A stretch of 64,000 bases of DNA from Accumulibacter sp. (GCA_017302455.1 JAFLDO010000004.1:62001-126000); one strand, 5' to 3'. Counted from the stretch's first letter, positions 18,618 through 29,365 are shown. Notes: a model not told the origin generated them from the letters alone. Numbers and translations: made by a program.

Positions 18618-20066
18618 GTGGATTCAATTCTTGTCTGGTTTCGTCGCGACCTACGTGACAGCGATCACGCGGCGTTGTGTGAAGCTCTGCGTCGCGGACG
18701 ACGCGTCTTCTGTGCTTTCGTCTTCGATCGGGAGATCCTCGATGCTCTGGACCACGAGGCCGATCGACGGGTCGAGTTCATTCGCGAGTCGCTGGTCGAG
18801 CTTGATGCAGCACTGCGCACACGTGGCGGCGCGTTGCTGGTGCGCCATGGCTGGGCGACCAGGGAGATTCCGGACCTGGCTCGGGGGCTTGGCGTTGCTG
18901 CGGTGTTCGTCAATCGAGACTACGAACCGGGGGCCAAGCAGAGGGACGCGGCGGTCAGCGCGGCGCTGAAGGCCGACGGAATCGCTTTCGAGTCGTTCAA
19001 GGACCAGGCGATCCTTGACGGGGATGAGGTCTTGAGTCAGGCGGGACGGCCCTACACCGTTTTCACACCCTACCGCAATGCCTGGCTGAAGCGTCTGACG
19101 GACGATGATTGGTACCCACATCAGGCCGGATCCGGGGTGCTGGCGGCGACCCCTGCCGCCGATGGCGTGCCGCCACTGGCCAAGATCGGCTTCTCCGGCA
19201 CGGATTTGCGGCGCCTCGGCATCGTGCCGGGTATGCGTGGCGGACGCCAGTTGCTGGCCGACTTTCTCGGGCGCATCGGGCGCTACCGGCAGCAACGCGA
19301 CTTTCCGGCCGTCAAGGGGGTTTCCTACCTCTCGGTTCATCTGCGCTTCGGGACGGTCTCGGTTCGCGATCTGGTCGCCAAGGCGATTGCCGCTGGTGCC
19401 TTTCGCGAGGGTGGCGAAGGCGCCGCTACCTGGTTGTCCGAACTCGTCTGGCGGGATTTCTATTTCATGATTCTCGACAGGTTTCCGCACGTCGTCGAGC
19501 GCGCCTTCAAGCCCGCTTATGACTTGATCAATTGGCAAGCGGGCGCGCAGGCCGAGGACGCATTCAGCGCCTGGTGCGCCGGCCGTACCGGCTATCCATT
19601 GGTCGATGCCGCGATGCGACAGCTGAACAGCTCCGGCTACATGCACAACCGCCTGCGCATGCTGGTTGCCTCGTTCCTGACCAAGGATCTGGGAATCGAC
19701 TGGCGGCTGGGTGAGCGCTATTTCGCAAGGCAGTTGAACGATTACGATCTGTCCGCCAACAACGGCGGCTGGCAATGGGCAGCGTCCACCGGCTGCGATG
19801 CCCAACCCTACTTCCGCATCTTCAACCCGGTGACACAGTCCGAGCGCTTTGACCCCGCCGGCAAGTTCATTCGCCGCTATCTGCCGGAGCTTGCCAACGT
19901 TCCGGACCGCTTCATCCACGCGCCGTGGCGAATGAGCTCCGTGGAGCAGTCAGCCTGCGGCGTGCTGATCGGCCGCACGACACCTGCGCCGCTGGTTGAT
20001 CATGATCAGGCGAGACAGCGCACCCTCGAACGCTACGCGATCGTCAAGTCCCCCGCTGTTCCCTGA
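18618..20066 (+). CDS. phrB: deoxyribodipyrimidine photolyase (class I CPD photolyase)
   Basis: This 482-residue flavoenzyme repairs cyclobutane pyrimidine dimers with light. The N-terminal antenna-binding Rossmann domain begins ILVWFRRDLRDSDH. The FAD domain carries WLSELVWRDFYF, MRQLNSSGYMHNR and NGGWQWAASTGCDAQPYFRIF. The GTG start at 18618 fits the family N-terminus. Its last 23 bases overlap the 3' end of the convergent chpA gene. Confidence 0.93.
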   Translation: MDSILVWFRRDLRDSDHAALCEALRRGRRVFCAFVFDREILDALDHEADRRVEFIRESLVELDAALRTRGGALLVRHGWATREIPDLARGLGVAAVFVNRDYEPGAKQRDAAVSAALKADGIAFESFKDQAILDGDEVLSQAGRPYTVFTPYRNAWLKRLTDDDWYPHQAGSGVLAATPAADGVPPLAKIGFSGTDLRRLGIVPGMRGGRQLLADFLGRIGRYRQQRDFPAVKGVSYLSVHLRFGTVSVRDLVAKAIAAGAFREGGEGAATWLSELVWRDFYFMILDRFPHVVERAFKPAYDLINWQAGAQAEDAFSAWCAGRTGYPLVDAAMRQLNSSGYMHNRLRMLVASFLTKDLGIDWRLGERYFARQLNDYDLSANNGGWQWAASTGCDAQPYFRIFNPVTQSERFDPAGKFIRRYLPELANVPDRFIHAPWRMSSVEQSACGVLIGRTTPAPLVDHDQARQRTLERYAIVKSPAVP

Positions 20067-23000
20067 TGTGCTGAGCTACCAGGCGCAGCAGCTCATCCTC
20101 CTGATAGGGCTTGCCGAGGTACTGATTGACGCCAAGTTCGAACGCGTACTGACGGTGCTTCTCGGCGGTTCGCGAGGTGATCATGATGACCGGCACTCTT
20201 TGCAGGCGCCTGTCGGCGCGGACGTTCCTGGTCAGTTCGAAGCCGTCCATGCGCGGCATTTCGATGTCGACCAGCATGACGTCGGGGACGAAGGCGACCA
20301 GCTGCTCGAGCGCGTCGATGCCATCCTTGGCAGTCATGATCTGGTAACCCTCCCTTGCCAGCAACCGGCTGGTGATCTTGCGCACGGTCAGTGAGTCATC
20401 GACGATCATCACCGTCGGCAACGTGGCGGTAACCGAGTCAGTCGCCATCGGTTCGCGTACGGTCGGCACCGGCGCCACGGGGGCGCCGCCGCGAGTGCGA
20501 CTGGCCAGGGCTACCGGGTTGAGGATCAGCACGACCTGGCCGTTGCCGAGTACCGTTGCACCATCGACGCCGATCACGCGGGCGAGTTGCTGGCCGACGT
20601 TCTTGACGACGATTTCCTGATTGCCCAGCAAGCCGTCGACCTGCAAACCGATCCGGCCGGTACCGCTGCGCAAGAGCAGAACCCAGTACTGCTGGTGCTT
20701 TTCGGGTAGCGCTTGCGAGTCACCAAGCAGGTGGGGCAGGTAATGGAAGGGATAGGGATTTCCCGACCAGCTGGCAACCTTGGCATCCCGAATCCGGGCC
20801 AGCCCCTTTTCCTTGAGGTCGAGTACCTGCTCGATCATCGCCGACGGGATGGCGTACTCGCGCTTGCCCGAGCGTACCAGCAAGGCTTTGGTCACCGCCA
20901 GGGTGAGTGGTAGGTAGAGCCGGAAAGTGGTTCCCTGACCGATATTGGAAACGACTTCAATTCGGCCGCCCAGGCTTGCCACTTCGCTCTTGAGGACGTC
21001 CATTCCGATGCCGCGGCCAGACAGGCGTGAGACCTCACTGGCCGTCGAGATACCCGGAGCAAAGATGAGGTCGACGACCCGCGTCGGGTCCGCTGCCTCT
21101 TCCCGGGTCAGCAGCCCGGCTGCCAGGCCACGCTCGCGCAGTCGCTCCAGGTCGAGACCGGCGCCGTCATCCGAGAAACAGAGAATGACCTCATTGCCTT
21201 CCTGGGCCAGCGTCAGCGACAGCTCGCCGATCTCCGGCTTGCCCTTCGCCAGACGAACATCGGCCCTTTCCAGCCCGTGTGCGACGGCGTTGCGCAGGAT
21301 ATGTTCCAATGGCGCCAGCATCTTGTCGAGAACCGTTCGGTCGAGTTCCAGTTCGGCACCGCTGATCTCCAGGTTGGCCCGCTTGCCGATCTCCTTGGTT
21401 GCCTGCCGGACGATGCGGTAGAGGCGGTCGGCAATGCTGGCGAACGGGACCATGCGAACGGACATCAGCTCTTGCTGCAGTTCCCGGTTCAGGCGCGACT
21501 GCGCGAGGATGGCTGCGTTGGCATCGTCCAGATTCTTCAACAGACTCTGCTGTGCGGTCGCGACATCGTTAACCGATTCGGCCATCATTCGCGTCAGTTC
21601 CTGGAAGCGCGTGAAGCGGTCGAACTCCAGCGGATCGAAATCGGTGTGGCTCTCGTCGGTCAGCGCGGTGCGGGACTGCATCTGCAACTCGGCGTGCAGT
21701 TCGATGTCCCGCAACTGTCGGCGCAGGCGGATGACGTTCTCGGTCAGGTCGAGCAAGGACCCCTTGATGGAGCGCATCTCTCCTTCGATCCGCGAGCGGG
21801 CAATCGACAGCTCGCCAGCTTCGTTTACCAGCCGGTCGATGAGGTCGGCGCGGACGCGCAGAATCGCGCGCTGTGTGGCGGCATCTGTCTCGCCCTCCTG
21901 GGCTTCACGCTGGCTGGCGGGTGCCGCCTGTTCAACCGCGCCGGCCAACCCGCCGGCACTTGCCACCGATTCGACGTCAGCTTCGGCGACCACGTCGTCA
22001 GGCACTTCGACGAGTGCGTCGGAAGATTCGCCGCGCTGCAGGCTCTCGACGGCTTGCACGATGACGTCGAAGACGTTGTCGACATCGTCGATCAGTTCCG
22101 GTGCTGCCGGGCCGGCACGCTGCGCTTCCTCCATGCGCGTCTCGATGGCGTGCGTCAACTCGCCGAGATTCATCGCCCCGGCCATGCGCGCACTGCCCTT
22201 GAGCGTATGGAACAGACGAGCCAGTCGACGGACTACTTCGCTGTCGGCCGGGTTGCTGCGCCAGGCGCGCAGCTGCGTGGCAATGCCCTGGTTGAGTTCG
22301 AGCGCTTCCTCCAGAAACAACGGCAGGAGTTGCTCGTCAAGTTCGTCCTGCAACTGCGGAATCGGGATCGCCTTGGCATCGAATCCCGGCATGGCCTCGG
22401 CGCGTGCTGGCGGTGACGGCTGCCTGGCCTGTGGGAAACGCTCTTGCTCGCTGTCCGAATCGCCGGCAGCGGGAAGCTCTTCGGCCACCTGTTCGGGGTA
22501 AAGAGTGCCGAGCGCGTCGACGAGCTCGGGCGTGGCTTCGGGCTCGTGTTCGCTGGCCACGTCAGCGAGCATCAAGGCCAACTCGGCGATGGTCTGACGG
22601 ATCGTCTCCAGCGCTTCGAGACTGTCGGGATGTGCCGCCTGATTGCGGCGTACCAAGCTGTGTTCGAGGGCGTGCGCGAGTCGGTTTACCGCTGCAATGC
22701 CAAGCGTCGCGGCGATACCGGCGAGGGTGTGGGCGGCACGATACATCTCGTGCTTGGTGGGTGCGTTCGGGTCGGCTTGAAGAGGCTCCAGCTCGCGCTG
22801 CAACGTGGCAAGATGAGCACCTGCCTCGGCGTTGAAGATTTCGACCAGGTCTGGAGCGAGGGCAAGGCGGCGCCGTGTCTTGGCTTCCTGATAGGCGACG
22901 GGCGCCTGTTCGCTGGTGGACTCTGGTTCGCTGTCTGACGGCAGTTCGCCTGCCTCCTCGCCGGCGGCGCCCATCGGCGCCACGACGGCGTCGCCGGTCC

Positions 23001-25437
23001 GCGGCAACTCGGTGGCGGCCTCGCTGCCTTGTCTGAGCGAGTCGGCGTGAGCGATCATGCTGCTGGCATCGGGCGCGCGCCCCTGGCCCGTTTTCAGGTG
23101 ATCGACCCAGGCCAGGAAGACGCGGTAGGTCTGGGCAAGCAGGTCGAGAATTGCTGGCGTGACTTCCTGTTCTTGCCGGAGCCAGAGGTTGAGAACCTGC
23201 TCAATCGACCACGCCGCTTCACCCAGATCCTTCAGCCCGACCATTCGCCCACTACCCTTGAGGGTGTGAACTGAACGGCGGAGCGCAGCCAGCAGATCCG
23301 CATCATGGGGACGGGTCTTCAGGAGTTGGAAGTTCTGATCAATGCTGGCCAGTACCTCATCGGCCTCGTCAAGAAAGATGCCGAGCAGTTCGGCATCGAC
23401 TTCCTCGCTCGTGGCCTGCGAGAGCTGCAGGGTTTCGGCCGATGGCTGTGGCGCTTCCGCCGTCTGTGGCTTGAGCGTAGCCATTGCTGCGTCGATCTGC
23501 TGGCCCGCGTCGCCACCGGCTGCGAGAGCCGAGAGGACGTGCTTTGTCTGCTGCCCGAGCTTCTTGTCGGCGACCAGATCGGCATCTTTTTGCAGCGCGG
23601 CGAGATTCTGCTGCACTTCCTGGAGCAGACCGGCGTCTGTGGGCTGCTCCTTGAGTGCCGCCAGCAGGCCATGCGCTTCACGCTTCTGCTGCTCCAGTTC
23701 CTGCTCGACCGTCGCCGCCGGTGCGTCGGCGGCCGCCTGGCGGGCGTTGCCGGACTGCATTTCGCTGACAAAGCTTTCGAAGTCGGTAGCGCCGTGGTGC
23801 AGTGCGTCGACGAAGAAACCGACCAGCGCGAGACGATCCGCCACACGGGCAAAATCAGCCTCCTGTGGGACATAGTCGGGTTCCGAGAAGGCTTTGACGT
23901 CGCTCGTGCACTGGCGGAGCACTGCCGCTGCACCATCGTGCCGCATCATCGTCAGGGCACCGATGACCTGACGCAGCGGAGTCTCCAGACCATCCAGGTC
24001 GGCGGGCTTCTCGGTATCGCGAAAGAACCCGTCGAGAACCTGTTCGATTTGTGCCAGATTGTTCTGAATTTCCCTGGCCACCTGCCCGACCAGCAGCTTT
24101 TCATGCGCCAGGCGGGACATTTCGTCGAGCGACGGGATCTCCGACTCAGGCTGCGGAGGCGTTCCGGAAATGCAGCCACGGAGCCGATCGACCATGACGT
24201 CAACCTGGTGCGAGAAACTCCGGTCGAGGTGCTGTATGTTTTCCTGAGCGTTCTGGGCGAGGAGAATCGCCGTGGCGGTTTCCATGGCCAGCGCTTCGTT
24301 GTGCCGTGCGGGTGTCTGAGCGAGCAGGCTGGCCACTTCGCCAATGGCCTGTACCAATCGACGATAGTCGGTGTGGTTGAGTTCGTCGACCAGTGCCGAC
24401 AAGGTGCTGGCGTTGGCGCGAAATGCGGGTAGAGCCTGCGTCGTGCCGGCGCAGAACTTGTTCCAGCTTTCTTCGGTGGCAGCGATCGCTTCGCGCAAGC
24501 GGCGGCGCACGGACTCCAGGGCAACCGGCGTCTCCGGTGCTGCGCCAGGCATCAAGGCGGCCAGCGCGTAGGCCTCCTTGACGCGCAGCACCGCACGATC
24601 ATTGCTGTCGGCGCTGCCTACGAGATACAGCGCATCGCGCATCAGGCGCTCGGCGACGTTGCTTGAGCCTTCGATGAGCCGACGAATTTGCAGGTCGATG
24701 CGGGTACACAGTTGTCTGGCATCGGCATCCGGCGGCAGGCTGCCCTGCGACAGTGCCGTCAGGAAGGCAGTGGCGACCCACCAGAAGGCACGCGCCGACG
24801 GCATCTCCTGGATGGCCTCGATGCGCTTGACGGCCTCGAGCATTTCCGGGACGCCGGCACAGTCCTTGGGCGCACGCAGCCAGCACAGGAGGCCGCGCTG
24901 AAAATGTGCCCGTTGTTGCCGTAGGGCCTGCTGCCGTTGGTTGCGGCCGATCTGCAGCGGCGGGCCCGCGCGGCGCTCGGGCCCGACCAGCAGGTTGGGG
25001 AAGAAGAGGTCGGTGGGCAGGACGCGCTCCTGGCCGCGCGCCAGTTGCACTTCCCGGTAAAGCGGCAGGAGCCGCAATGGCTGGTTTGGCTGGCCGGCGA
25101 GCAGATCATCCAGGTAGTGACGGAGCACGCCCATCGCTCGTTGAATCAGTTCCAGAGATGACGGTGCGGCTGGGCGCTGCTGCACTTCCATGGCCTCGAG
25201 CAGGGCCTCCATGGCCTCGCTGAACTGGGTGACACCGTCCAGTCCGACGATGGTCAGAGCTCCCTGCACCTGATGCAGATGGGTGCGGCAGAACTTGATC
25301 TGGGTCAGATCACCGGTGCCGTCGGCAGCACTCGCCGTAAATTGTCGCAGCGCTTTGTCGGCACGCTCCAGCGCGAGATCGATCTCGCTCTTGACCCAGG
25401 TCAGCGGGCCGATATCGAAGTCCGTTGCGGCATTCAT
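20044..25437 (-). CDS. chpA: Pil-Chp hybrid histidine kinase ChpA/PilL
   Basis: This 1797-residue CheA-type hybrid kinase is the core of the type IV pilus chemosensory system. The N-terminal part is FimL-like with a degenerate phosphotransfer motif (HQVQG, near residue 55). Three clear Hpt motifs follow: HTLKGSGRMVG (about 722), HTLAGIAATLG (about 900) and HTLKGSARMAG (about 1074). Then come the dimerisation/ATPase domain with N-box HILRNAVAHGLE (about 1380), a CheW-like domain, and a receiver domain from 1674 with phosphoacceptor Asp1724 (VDIEMPRMDG). It is last in the pilGHIJ-chpA run and 40 bases after pilJ. It should phosphorylate PilG and PilH to set twitching and pilus output. Confidence 0.95.
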   Translation of the reverse strand: MNAATDFDIGPLTWVKSEIDLALERADKALRQFTASAADGTGDLTQIKFCRTHLHQVQGALTIVGLDGVTQFSEAMEALLEAMEVQQRPAAPSSLELIQRAMGVLRHYLDDLLAGQPNQPLRLLPLYREVQLARGQERVLPTDLFFPNLLVGPERRAGPPLQIGRNQRQQALRQQRAHFQRGLLCWLRAPKDCAGVPEMLEAVKRIEAIQEMPSARAFWWVATAFLTALSQGSLPPDADARQLCTRIDLQIRRLIEGSSNVAERLMRDALYLVGSADSNDRAVLRVKEAYALAALMPGAAPETPVALESVRRRLREAIAATEESWNKFCAGTTQALPAFRANASTLSALVDELNHTDYRRLVQAIGEVASLLAQTPARHNEALAMETATAILLAQNAQENIQHLDRSFSHQVDVMVDRLRGCISGTPPQPESEIPSLDEMSRLAHEKLLVGQVAREIQNNLAQIEQVLDGFFRDTEKPADLDGLETPLRQVIGALTMMRHDGAAAVLRQCTSDVKAFSEPDYVPQEADFARVADRLALVGFFVDALHHGATDFESFVSEMQSGNARQAAADAPAATVEQELEQQKREAHGLLAALKEQPTDAGLLQEVQQNLAALQKDADLVADKKLGQQTKHVLSALAAGGDAGQQIDAAMATLKPQTAEAPQPSAETLQLSQATSEEVDAELLGIFLDEADEVLASIDQNFQLLKTRPHDADLLAALRRSVHTLKGSGRMVGLKDLGEAAWSIEQVLNLWLRQEQEVTPAILDLLAQTYRVFLAWVDHLKTGQGRAPDASSMIAHADSLRQGSEAATELPRTGDAVVAPMGAAGEEAGELPSDSEPESTSEQAPVAYQEAKTRRRLALAPDLVEIFNAEAGAHLATLQRELEPLQADPNAPTKHEMYRAAHTLAGIAATLGIAAVNRLAHALEHSLVRRNQAAHPDSLEALETIRQTIAELALMLADVASEHEPEATPELVDALGTLYPEQVAEELPAAGDSDSEQERFPQARQPSPPARAEAMPGFDAKAIPIPQLQDELDEQLLPLFLEEALELNQGIATQLRAWRSNPADSEVVRRLARLFHTLKGSARMAGAMNLGELTHAIETRMEEAQRAGPAAPELIDDVDNVFDVIVQAVESLQRGESSDALVEVPDDVVAEADVESVASAGGLAGAVEQAAPASQREAQEGETDAATQRAILRVRADLIDRLVNEAGELSIARSRIEGEMRSIKGSLLDLTENVIRLRRQLRDIELHAELQMQSRTALTDESHTDFDPLEFDRFTRFQELTRMMAESVNDVATAQQSLLKNLDDANAAILAQSRLNRELQQELMSVRMVPFASIADRLYRIVRQATKEIGKRANLEISGAELELDRTVLDKMLAPLEHILRNAVAHGLERADVRLAKGKPEIGELSLTLAQEGNEVILCFSDDGAGLDLERLRERGLAAGLLTREEAADPTRVVDLIFAPGISTASEVSRLSGRGIGMDVLKSEVASLGGRIEVVSNIGQGTTFRLYLPLTLAVTKALLVRSGKREYAIPSAMIEQVLDLKEKGLARIRDAKVASWSGNPYPFHYLPHLLGDSQALPEKHQQYWVLLLRSGTGRIGLQVDGLLGNQEIVVKNVGQQLARVIGVDGATVLGNGQVVLILNPVALASRTRGGAPVAPVPTVREPMATDSVTATLPTVMIVDDSLTVRKITSRLLAREGYQIMTAKDGIDALEQLVAFVPDVMLVDIEMPRMDGFELTRNVRADRRLQRVPVIMITSRTAEKHRQYAFELGVNQYLGKPYQEDELLRLVAQHIREQRGT

Positions 25438-25477
25438 CGGGGACAGTCTCTCCAGTCCAGTCTCGTGGCGCTAGTGA

Positions 25478-27643
25478 TCAGGACACTTTGAAGCCGGCTA
25501 CCGATCCTTTCAACTCCGTCGCCAGACCCGCCAGTTCGCCAACTGCCGTGGCGGTCTTCTCCGTGCCAGCGGTAGTCTGTCCCGTGACCAGAAGGATCTC
25601 CTGCATCTTGCGGGCCGCCTTGGTTGCCGAATCGGCCTGTTGGCGGGTCGCCGCCGCGATGTTTTCGATCAGCGCCGTCAGCGCTTGTGAAACCTCGCCA
25701 ATTTCGGCAAGGGCCTTGCCTGCCGCGTCGGACAGTCTAGCCCCTTCGACGACGCCGCGGGTTGATTCTTCCATTGCCGAGACGGTGTCCTGGGTGTCGG
25801 TCTGAATCGTCCGGACGATCGCACCAATCTGTTTCGTCGCTTCGCCGGAACGTTCGGCAAGGCGCTGCACTTCCTCGGCGACCACCGTGAAACCGCGTCC
25901 CGCTTCACCGGCAGACGCCGCCTGAATGGCGGCGTTGAGAGCCAGTACGTTGGTCTGCTCGGTGATGTCCGAAATCAGCTCCACGATCTCGCCGATCTCC
26001 TGAGAGGATTCGCCGAGCCGCTTGATGCGCTTTGAAGTCTCCTGGATCTGCTCGCGGATCTTGTTCATGCCCTTGATCGAGGCCTCGACCGCCTGTGCTC
26101 CCTTGTCGGCGGCGGCCAGCGACTGTCGAGCGACGGTCGACGACTGCTTGGCATCGGCCGAGACGTTGGTCATCGACGTGGCCATGGCCAGCACCGACTG
26201 GCCAGTGGCCTTGATTTCGGTGGCCTGACGTTCGGCGGCGGCAAGCAACTCGGTGGAGGTTTGCTGAGCCATTCCAGTAGCCACCGTCACCCGGCTGGCG
26301 GCATCATTGATGCGGCCGACGAGCACGCGCAGTTCTTCGATGGTGTAGTTGATCGAGTCGGCAATGGCGCCCGTGATATCCTCGGAAACAGTGGCGGTGA
26401 CCGTAAGGTCCCCGTCGGCGAGGTCGCCGAGTTCGTTCATCAAGCGCAGGATTGCGCCCTGATTCTGGCGGTTGAGCGATTCGGTCGCCTGCCGGCTCTG
26501 CTCGGCTTCTTCGGTCTGCCGCTGGCTTTCGGCAAGGTAGGTTCTGGCCAGCAGGAACAGCAGGCCGATGGCCAGAAGAATCAGCACAACCAGGACAATG
26601 CCATAGGCGGTACGCTTCAGCGCACCCGTCTGATAGGCTTGAGCGAGTTGGTCGGTCACCTCAAGCAGTTCTTCACTGTCGTGGAAGATCTGCGAACCTG
26701 CCTGCTTGGCAATCACCAGCCGCTGCATGTTGCCGAGAATCCCGCCAACTGCCGTCCGATACTCGGCGAACCGCGTTTCAAGTTCGACGAGTTTCTGTCT
26801 GGTGTCGGGGTCCGTTGTTGCGGCGATGCGCAGAACATCGCTGCCTTTGGTCAGACCTTTGAGCGTGTCGCGAAAGGTGTTGGTGTCCTTGCCCAGCAGG
26901 AACGCAATTTCCGGGTCGATGGCATTGCCGACCAACAGCGCACTGGCATTCTTGGCGATGCGTTGCGTCAGCATGACCAACTGGTTGGCGGCGGCGATTT
27001 CGCGGACACCTGCGTTGCCCTGCAGCTTGAGTGCGGCGATCTGTTCGGACAGCTCCAGCAACTGCGGATTCTTGTCGTTGATGGAGCCGACATCCTTGCC
27101 GAGCGAGATAAGATTGACTTCCATCTCCAGCAGCCGCGCGGCGCTCTTGTCGGTCTTGTCCCAGATCTGCGTCAGCGCAAGCAATTGTGGCTGTACGCCA
27201 TCGGGCGAAGGAGGTACTCGCGTCCCGGCCAGTTCGCCGCCGTTGGTCAGTACTTCAAGGTTGGTCGCGAAGCTGTCACGTGAATCCTTGAGTTGCTTGA
27301 ACGCTCCCGGGTCGCCCAGCAGGGCCAGCGTGGACGCTTTGGCCAGGCGCTGCGAGAGCATGCGCATGTCACCGGCGGCGGCGATGTAAGCGGTGCCGTA
27401 GGTCGCCTGACGGCTGTCGCGATAGACGACGGTGGCAATGATCAGCATGACCAGCAGCAGAGCGCCACCAAGGATCTGCAGTTGTTTGGCGACCGGGTAC
27501 TTGCCCAGTATCGCCGACACCAGCGGAACGTGGCCCCTGCCCGTCGGCTCGTCCGCATCGACGGCGGAGCGCGCCATGAGAGTTTCGCCTGTCGAGTCCT
27601 TCGCACGGGACAAGAAACCTGGCAGCTTGGGTTTGAACTTCAT
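25478..27643 (-). CDS. pilJ: type IV pilus methyl-accepting chemotaxis protein PilJ
   Basis: This 721-residue inner-membrane chemoreceptor has a first transmembrane segment around residues 55-80 ([17 protein letters not shown]) and a periplasmic PilJ-type helical region. A second membrane segment ([17 protein letters not shown]) precedes a HAMP-like stretch. The signalling hairpin has the tip [20 protein letters not shown]. The ATG at 27643 follows GGAGAAG. It signals to ChpA through the CheW-like PilI. No CheR-like pilK lies next to it. Confidence 0.95.
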   Translation of the reverse strand: MKFKPKLPGFLSRAKDSTGETLMARSAVDADEPTGRGHVPLVSAILGKYPVAKQLQILGGALLLVMLIIATVVYRDSRQATYGTAYIAAAGDMRMLSQRLAKASTLALLGDPGAFKQLKDSRDSFATNLEVLTNGGELAGTRVPPSPDGVQPQLLALTQIWDKTDKSAARLLEMEVNLISLGKDVGSINDKNPQLLELSEQIAALKLQGNAGVREIAAANQLVMLTQRIAKNASALLVGNAIDPEIAFLLGKDTNTFRDTLKGLTKGSDVLRIAATTDPDTRQKLVELETRFAEYRTAVGGILGNMQRLVIAKQAGSQIFHDSEELLEVTDQLAQAYQTGALKRTAYGIVLVVLILLAIGLLFLLARTYLAESQRQTEEAEQSRQATESLNRQNQGAILRLMNELGDLADGDLTVTATVSEDITGAIADSINYTIEELRVLVGRINDAASRVTVATGMAQQTSTELLAAAERQATEIKATGQSVLAMATSMTNVSADAKQSSTVARQSLAAADKGAQAVEASIKGMNKIREQIQETSKRIKRLGESSQEIGEIVELISDITEQTNVLALNAAIQAASAGEAGRGFTVVAEEVQRLAERSGEATKQIGAIVRTIQTDTQDTVSAMEESTRGVVEGARLSDAAGKALAEIGEVSQALTALIENIAAATRQQADSATKAARKMQEILLVTGQTTAGTEKTATAVGELAGLATELKGSVAGFKVS

Positions 27644-27715
27644 CTTGCTTCTCCGGTTACCCTGGTTCGACAGTCTGGCTTGCGGTCGTCGAGGAGTGTT
27701 TGATGCCAAAGCGAT

Positions 27716-28225
27716 TCAAGCGCCAATATCCATGAATGCATCGTCGGCCAGCAGTTCCCGCACCTTGAGCTTGCGCCAGCGACGGCCTTCGTTGTCGCTG
27801 TAGGTCTGCTGCGCCCAGGGCGGTGCCTGCAGATCAGGCGCTTCGGTATTCAGGGCCTCGGCATTGCGCAGTCCGATCATGCGCGTCACCAGCAGGGCGG
27901 CGTTGCTGCCATGGCGCGTACCGATCAACAGTAGGCGCGAACTGCCGTTCTGGGGCGTCGCTTCCTTGCCAAGAAAGGCGGACAGGTCAACGACCGAATA
28001 CAGATTGCCGCGAATGTTGGCGATCCCCGCGAACCATGGCTTGGTCAGAGGCACGTCTGTCAGAGGTGACAGGGGAACGATCTCGCCGGAATCCGCCAAG
28101 TCGAGAAGCCAGTAGTCCGAGCCCGACTGCAGGCCAAGCAGGCCTGCGGCACTTCGGTCGCCCGTGCCGGCGAGTCGCGACGCCAGGTAGGACTGGAATT
28201 CGTGCAGGCGGATCTTTTTGGTCAT
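27716..28225 (-). CDS. pilI: CheW-like coupling protein PilI
   Basis: This 169-residue single CheW domain protein bridges PilJ and ChpA. Conserved parts include GEIVPLSPLTDVPLTKPWF and GIANIRGNLYSVVDLSAFLG. The ATG at 28225 was chosen over an upstream extension that overlaps pilH without homology. Confidence 0.93.
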   Translation of the reverse strand: MTKKIRLHEFQSYLASRLAGTGDRSAAGLLGLQSGSDYWLLDLADSGEIVPLSPLTDVPLTKPWFAGIANIRGNLYSVVDLSAFLGKEATPQNGSSRLLLIGTRHGSNAALLVTRMIGLRNAEALNTEAPDLQAPPWAQQTYSDNEGRRWRKLKVRELLADDAFMDIGA

Positions 28226-28239
28226 GCCCTTTCTACCGC

Positions 28240-28602
28240 TCAGAGCGCCGCAATCTTGGCCAGCAGTTCCTGGCCGTTGACCGGTTTGACGAGATAATCC
28301 TGGGCTCCCTGCCGCAAGCCCCATATCTTGTCGGTTTCCTGGCCCTTCGTGGTGCACACGATGACCGGAATGTTGCGGGTGGCTTCGTCGCGGGTCAGGG
28401 TTCTGGTCGCTTGGTAGCCATTGAGCCCCGGCATCACGACGTCCATCAGAATCAGGTCCGGCAACTCGCTCTTCGCCTTGGCAATTCCTTCTTCGCCACT
28501 CTCGGCGGTAATGACCTCATACCCGTTGCTGCTCAGCAGCGTCTTCATCACATGCCGTTCTGTCGGCGAATCGTCGACGACGAGAATTCTCTTGATGGTC
28601 AT
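28240..28602 (-). CDS. pilH: response regulator PilH
   Basis: This 120-residue stand-alone CheY-like receiver has the acidic pocket Asp10/Asp11, phosphoacceptor Asp54 (LMDVVMPG) and Lys in YLVKPV. In the Pil-Chp system PilH opposes PilG, drawing phosphate from ChpA or favouring retraction. Confidence 0.94.
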   Translation of the reverse strand: MTIKRILVVDDSPTERHVMKTLLSSNGYEVITAESGEEGIAKAKSELPDLILMDVVMPGLNGYQATRTLTRDEATRNIPVIVCTTKGQETDKIWGLRQGAQDYLVKPVNGQELLAKIAAL

Positions 28603-28645
28603 GGCCTTTGGCTCCCTCCGCTGTCCGTCACCACGTCCGCTCCTC

Positions 28646-29041
28646 TCAGGCGGACGGAGGCGCAAAAGACGCCACCGTCTGCAGCAGGCTATCCTTGGTA
28701 AAAGGCTTGGTCAGGTACTGATCCGAGCCGACCATGCGACCACGCGCGCGGTCGAACAGGCCGTCCTTCGAGGACAGCATGATTACTGGCGTTGATCGAA
28801 AGCGCTGGTTCTTCTTGATCAAGGCACAGGTCTGGTAACCGTCAAGGCGCGGCATCACGATGTCGCAGAAAATAACTGCCGGCTGGTGGTCGGCAATTTT
28901 CGCCAACGCATCGAAGCCGTCCTCGGCAAGCAACACCTGACAGCCAGCCTGGACAAGGAAAATCTCAGCGCTGCGCCGTATCGTATTGCTGTCATCGATG
29001 ACCATGACCTTTACGCCGCGCAAGTTTGCAGCTTCAGCCAA
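28646..29041 (-). CDS. pilG: response regulator PilG
   Basis: This 131-residue CheY-like receiver has Asp16/Asp17, phosphoacceptor Asp60 (FCDIVMPRLDG) and Lys in YLTKPF. A TTG start at 29041 is assigned because it is preceded by a strong GGAGGAG and gives the usual MAEAANLRGVKVMVIDDS start. PilG promotes pilus extension and adenylate cyclase activity in Pseudomonas. It is the first gene of the cluster. Confidence 0.93.
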   Translation of the reverse strand: MAEAANLRGVKVMVIDDSNTIRRSAEIFLVQAGCQVLLAEDGFDALAKIADHQPAVIFCDIVMPRLDGYQTCALIKKNQRFRSTPVIMLSSKDGLFDRARGRMVGSDQYLTKPFTKDSLLQTVASFAPPSA

Positions 29042-29132
29042 TTGTCTCCTCCAGAGCGTTCCAGATAATTATTCTATGCGTCCCACCGAAGCGACGCTTT
29101 CGCCTTCTGGCGAGTACTATACCGCATTGTTT

Positions 29133-29321
29133 TCAGATCTCGACGATTTCAAAGTCTTCCTTGCGCGCTCCACACTCCGGGCAGGTCCAGTTGATCGGTA
29201 CGTCCGCCCACCGCGTACCCGGCGCGATGCCTTCGTCGGGCAAGCCTGCGGCCTCGTCGTAAATGAAGCCGCAAGTCAAGCACATCCAGGTGCGGTAGGG
29301 CAGGTCGCGAGCTGTGTTCAT
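29133..29321 (-). CDS. rubredoxin
   Basis: This 62-residue iron protein has two CxxCG knuckles (CLTCGFIYDEAAG and CPECGARKEDFE) and a typical W-C spacing. The ATG at 29321 is assigned; a TTG four codons upstream is possible. It is a one-electron carrier in the cytoplasm, commonly next to thiD/hemL in betaproteobacteria. It is divergent from thiD. Confidence 0.95.
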   Translation of the reverse strand: MNTARDLPYRTWMCLTCGFIYDEAAGLPDEGIAPGTRWADVPINWTCPECGARKEDFEIVEI

Positions 29322-29365
29322 GGCCAGTGTCAATTTTCGGTTAGAATCGGGTGGAAAAAGCGGAG

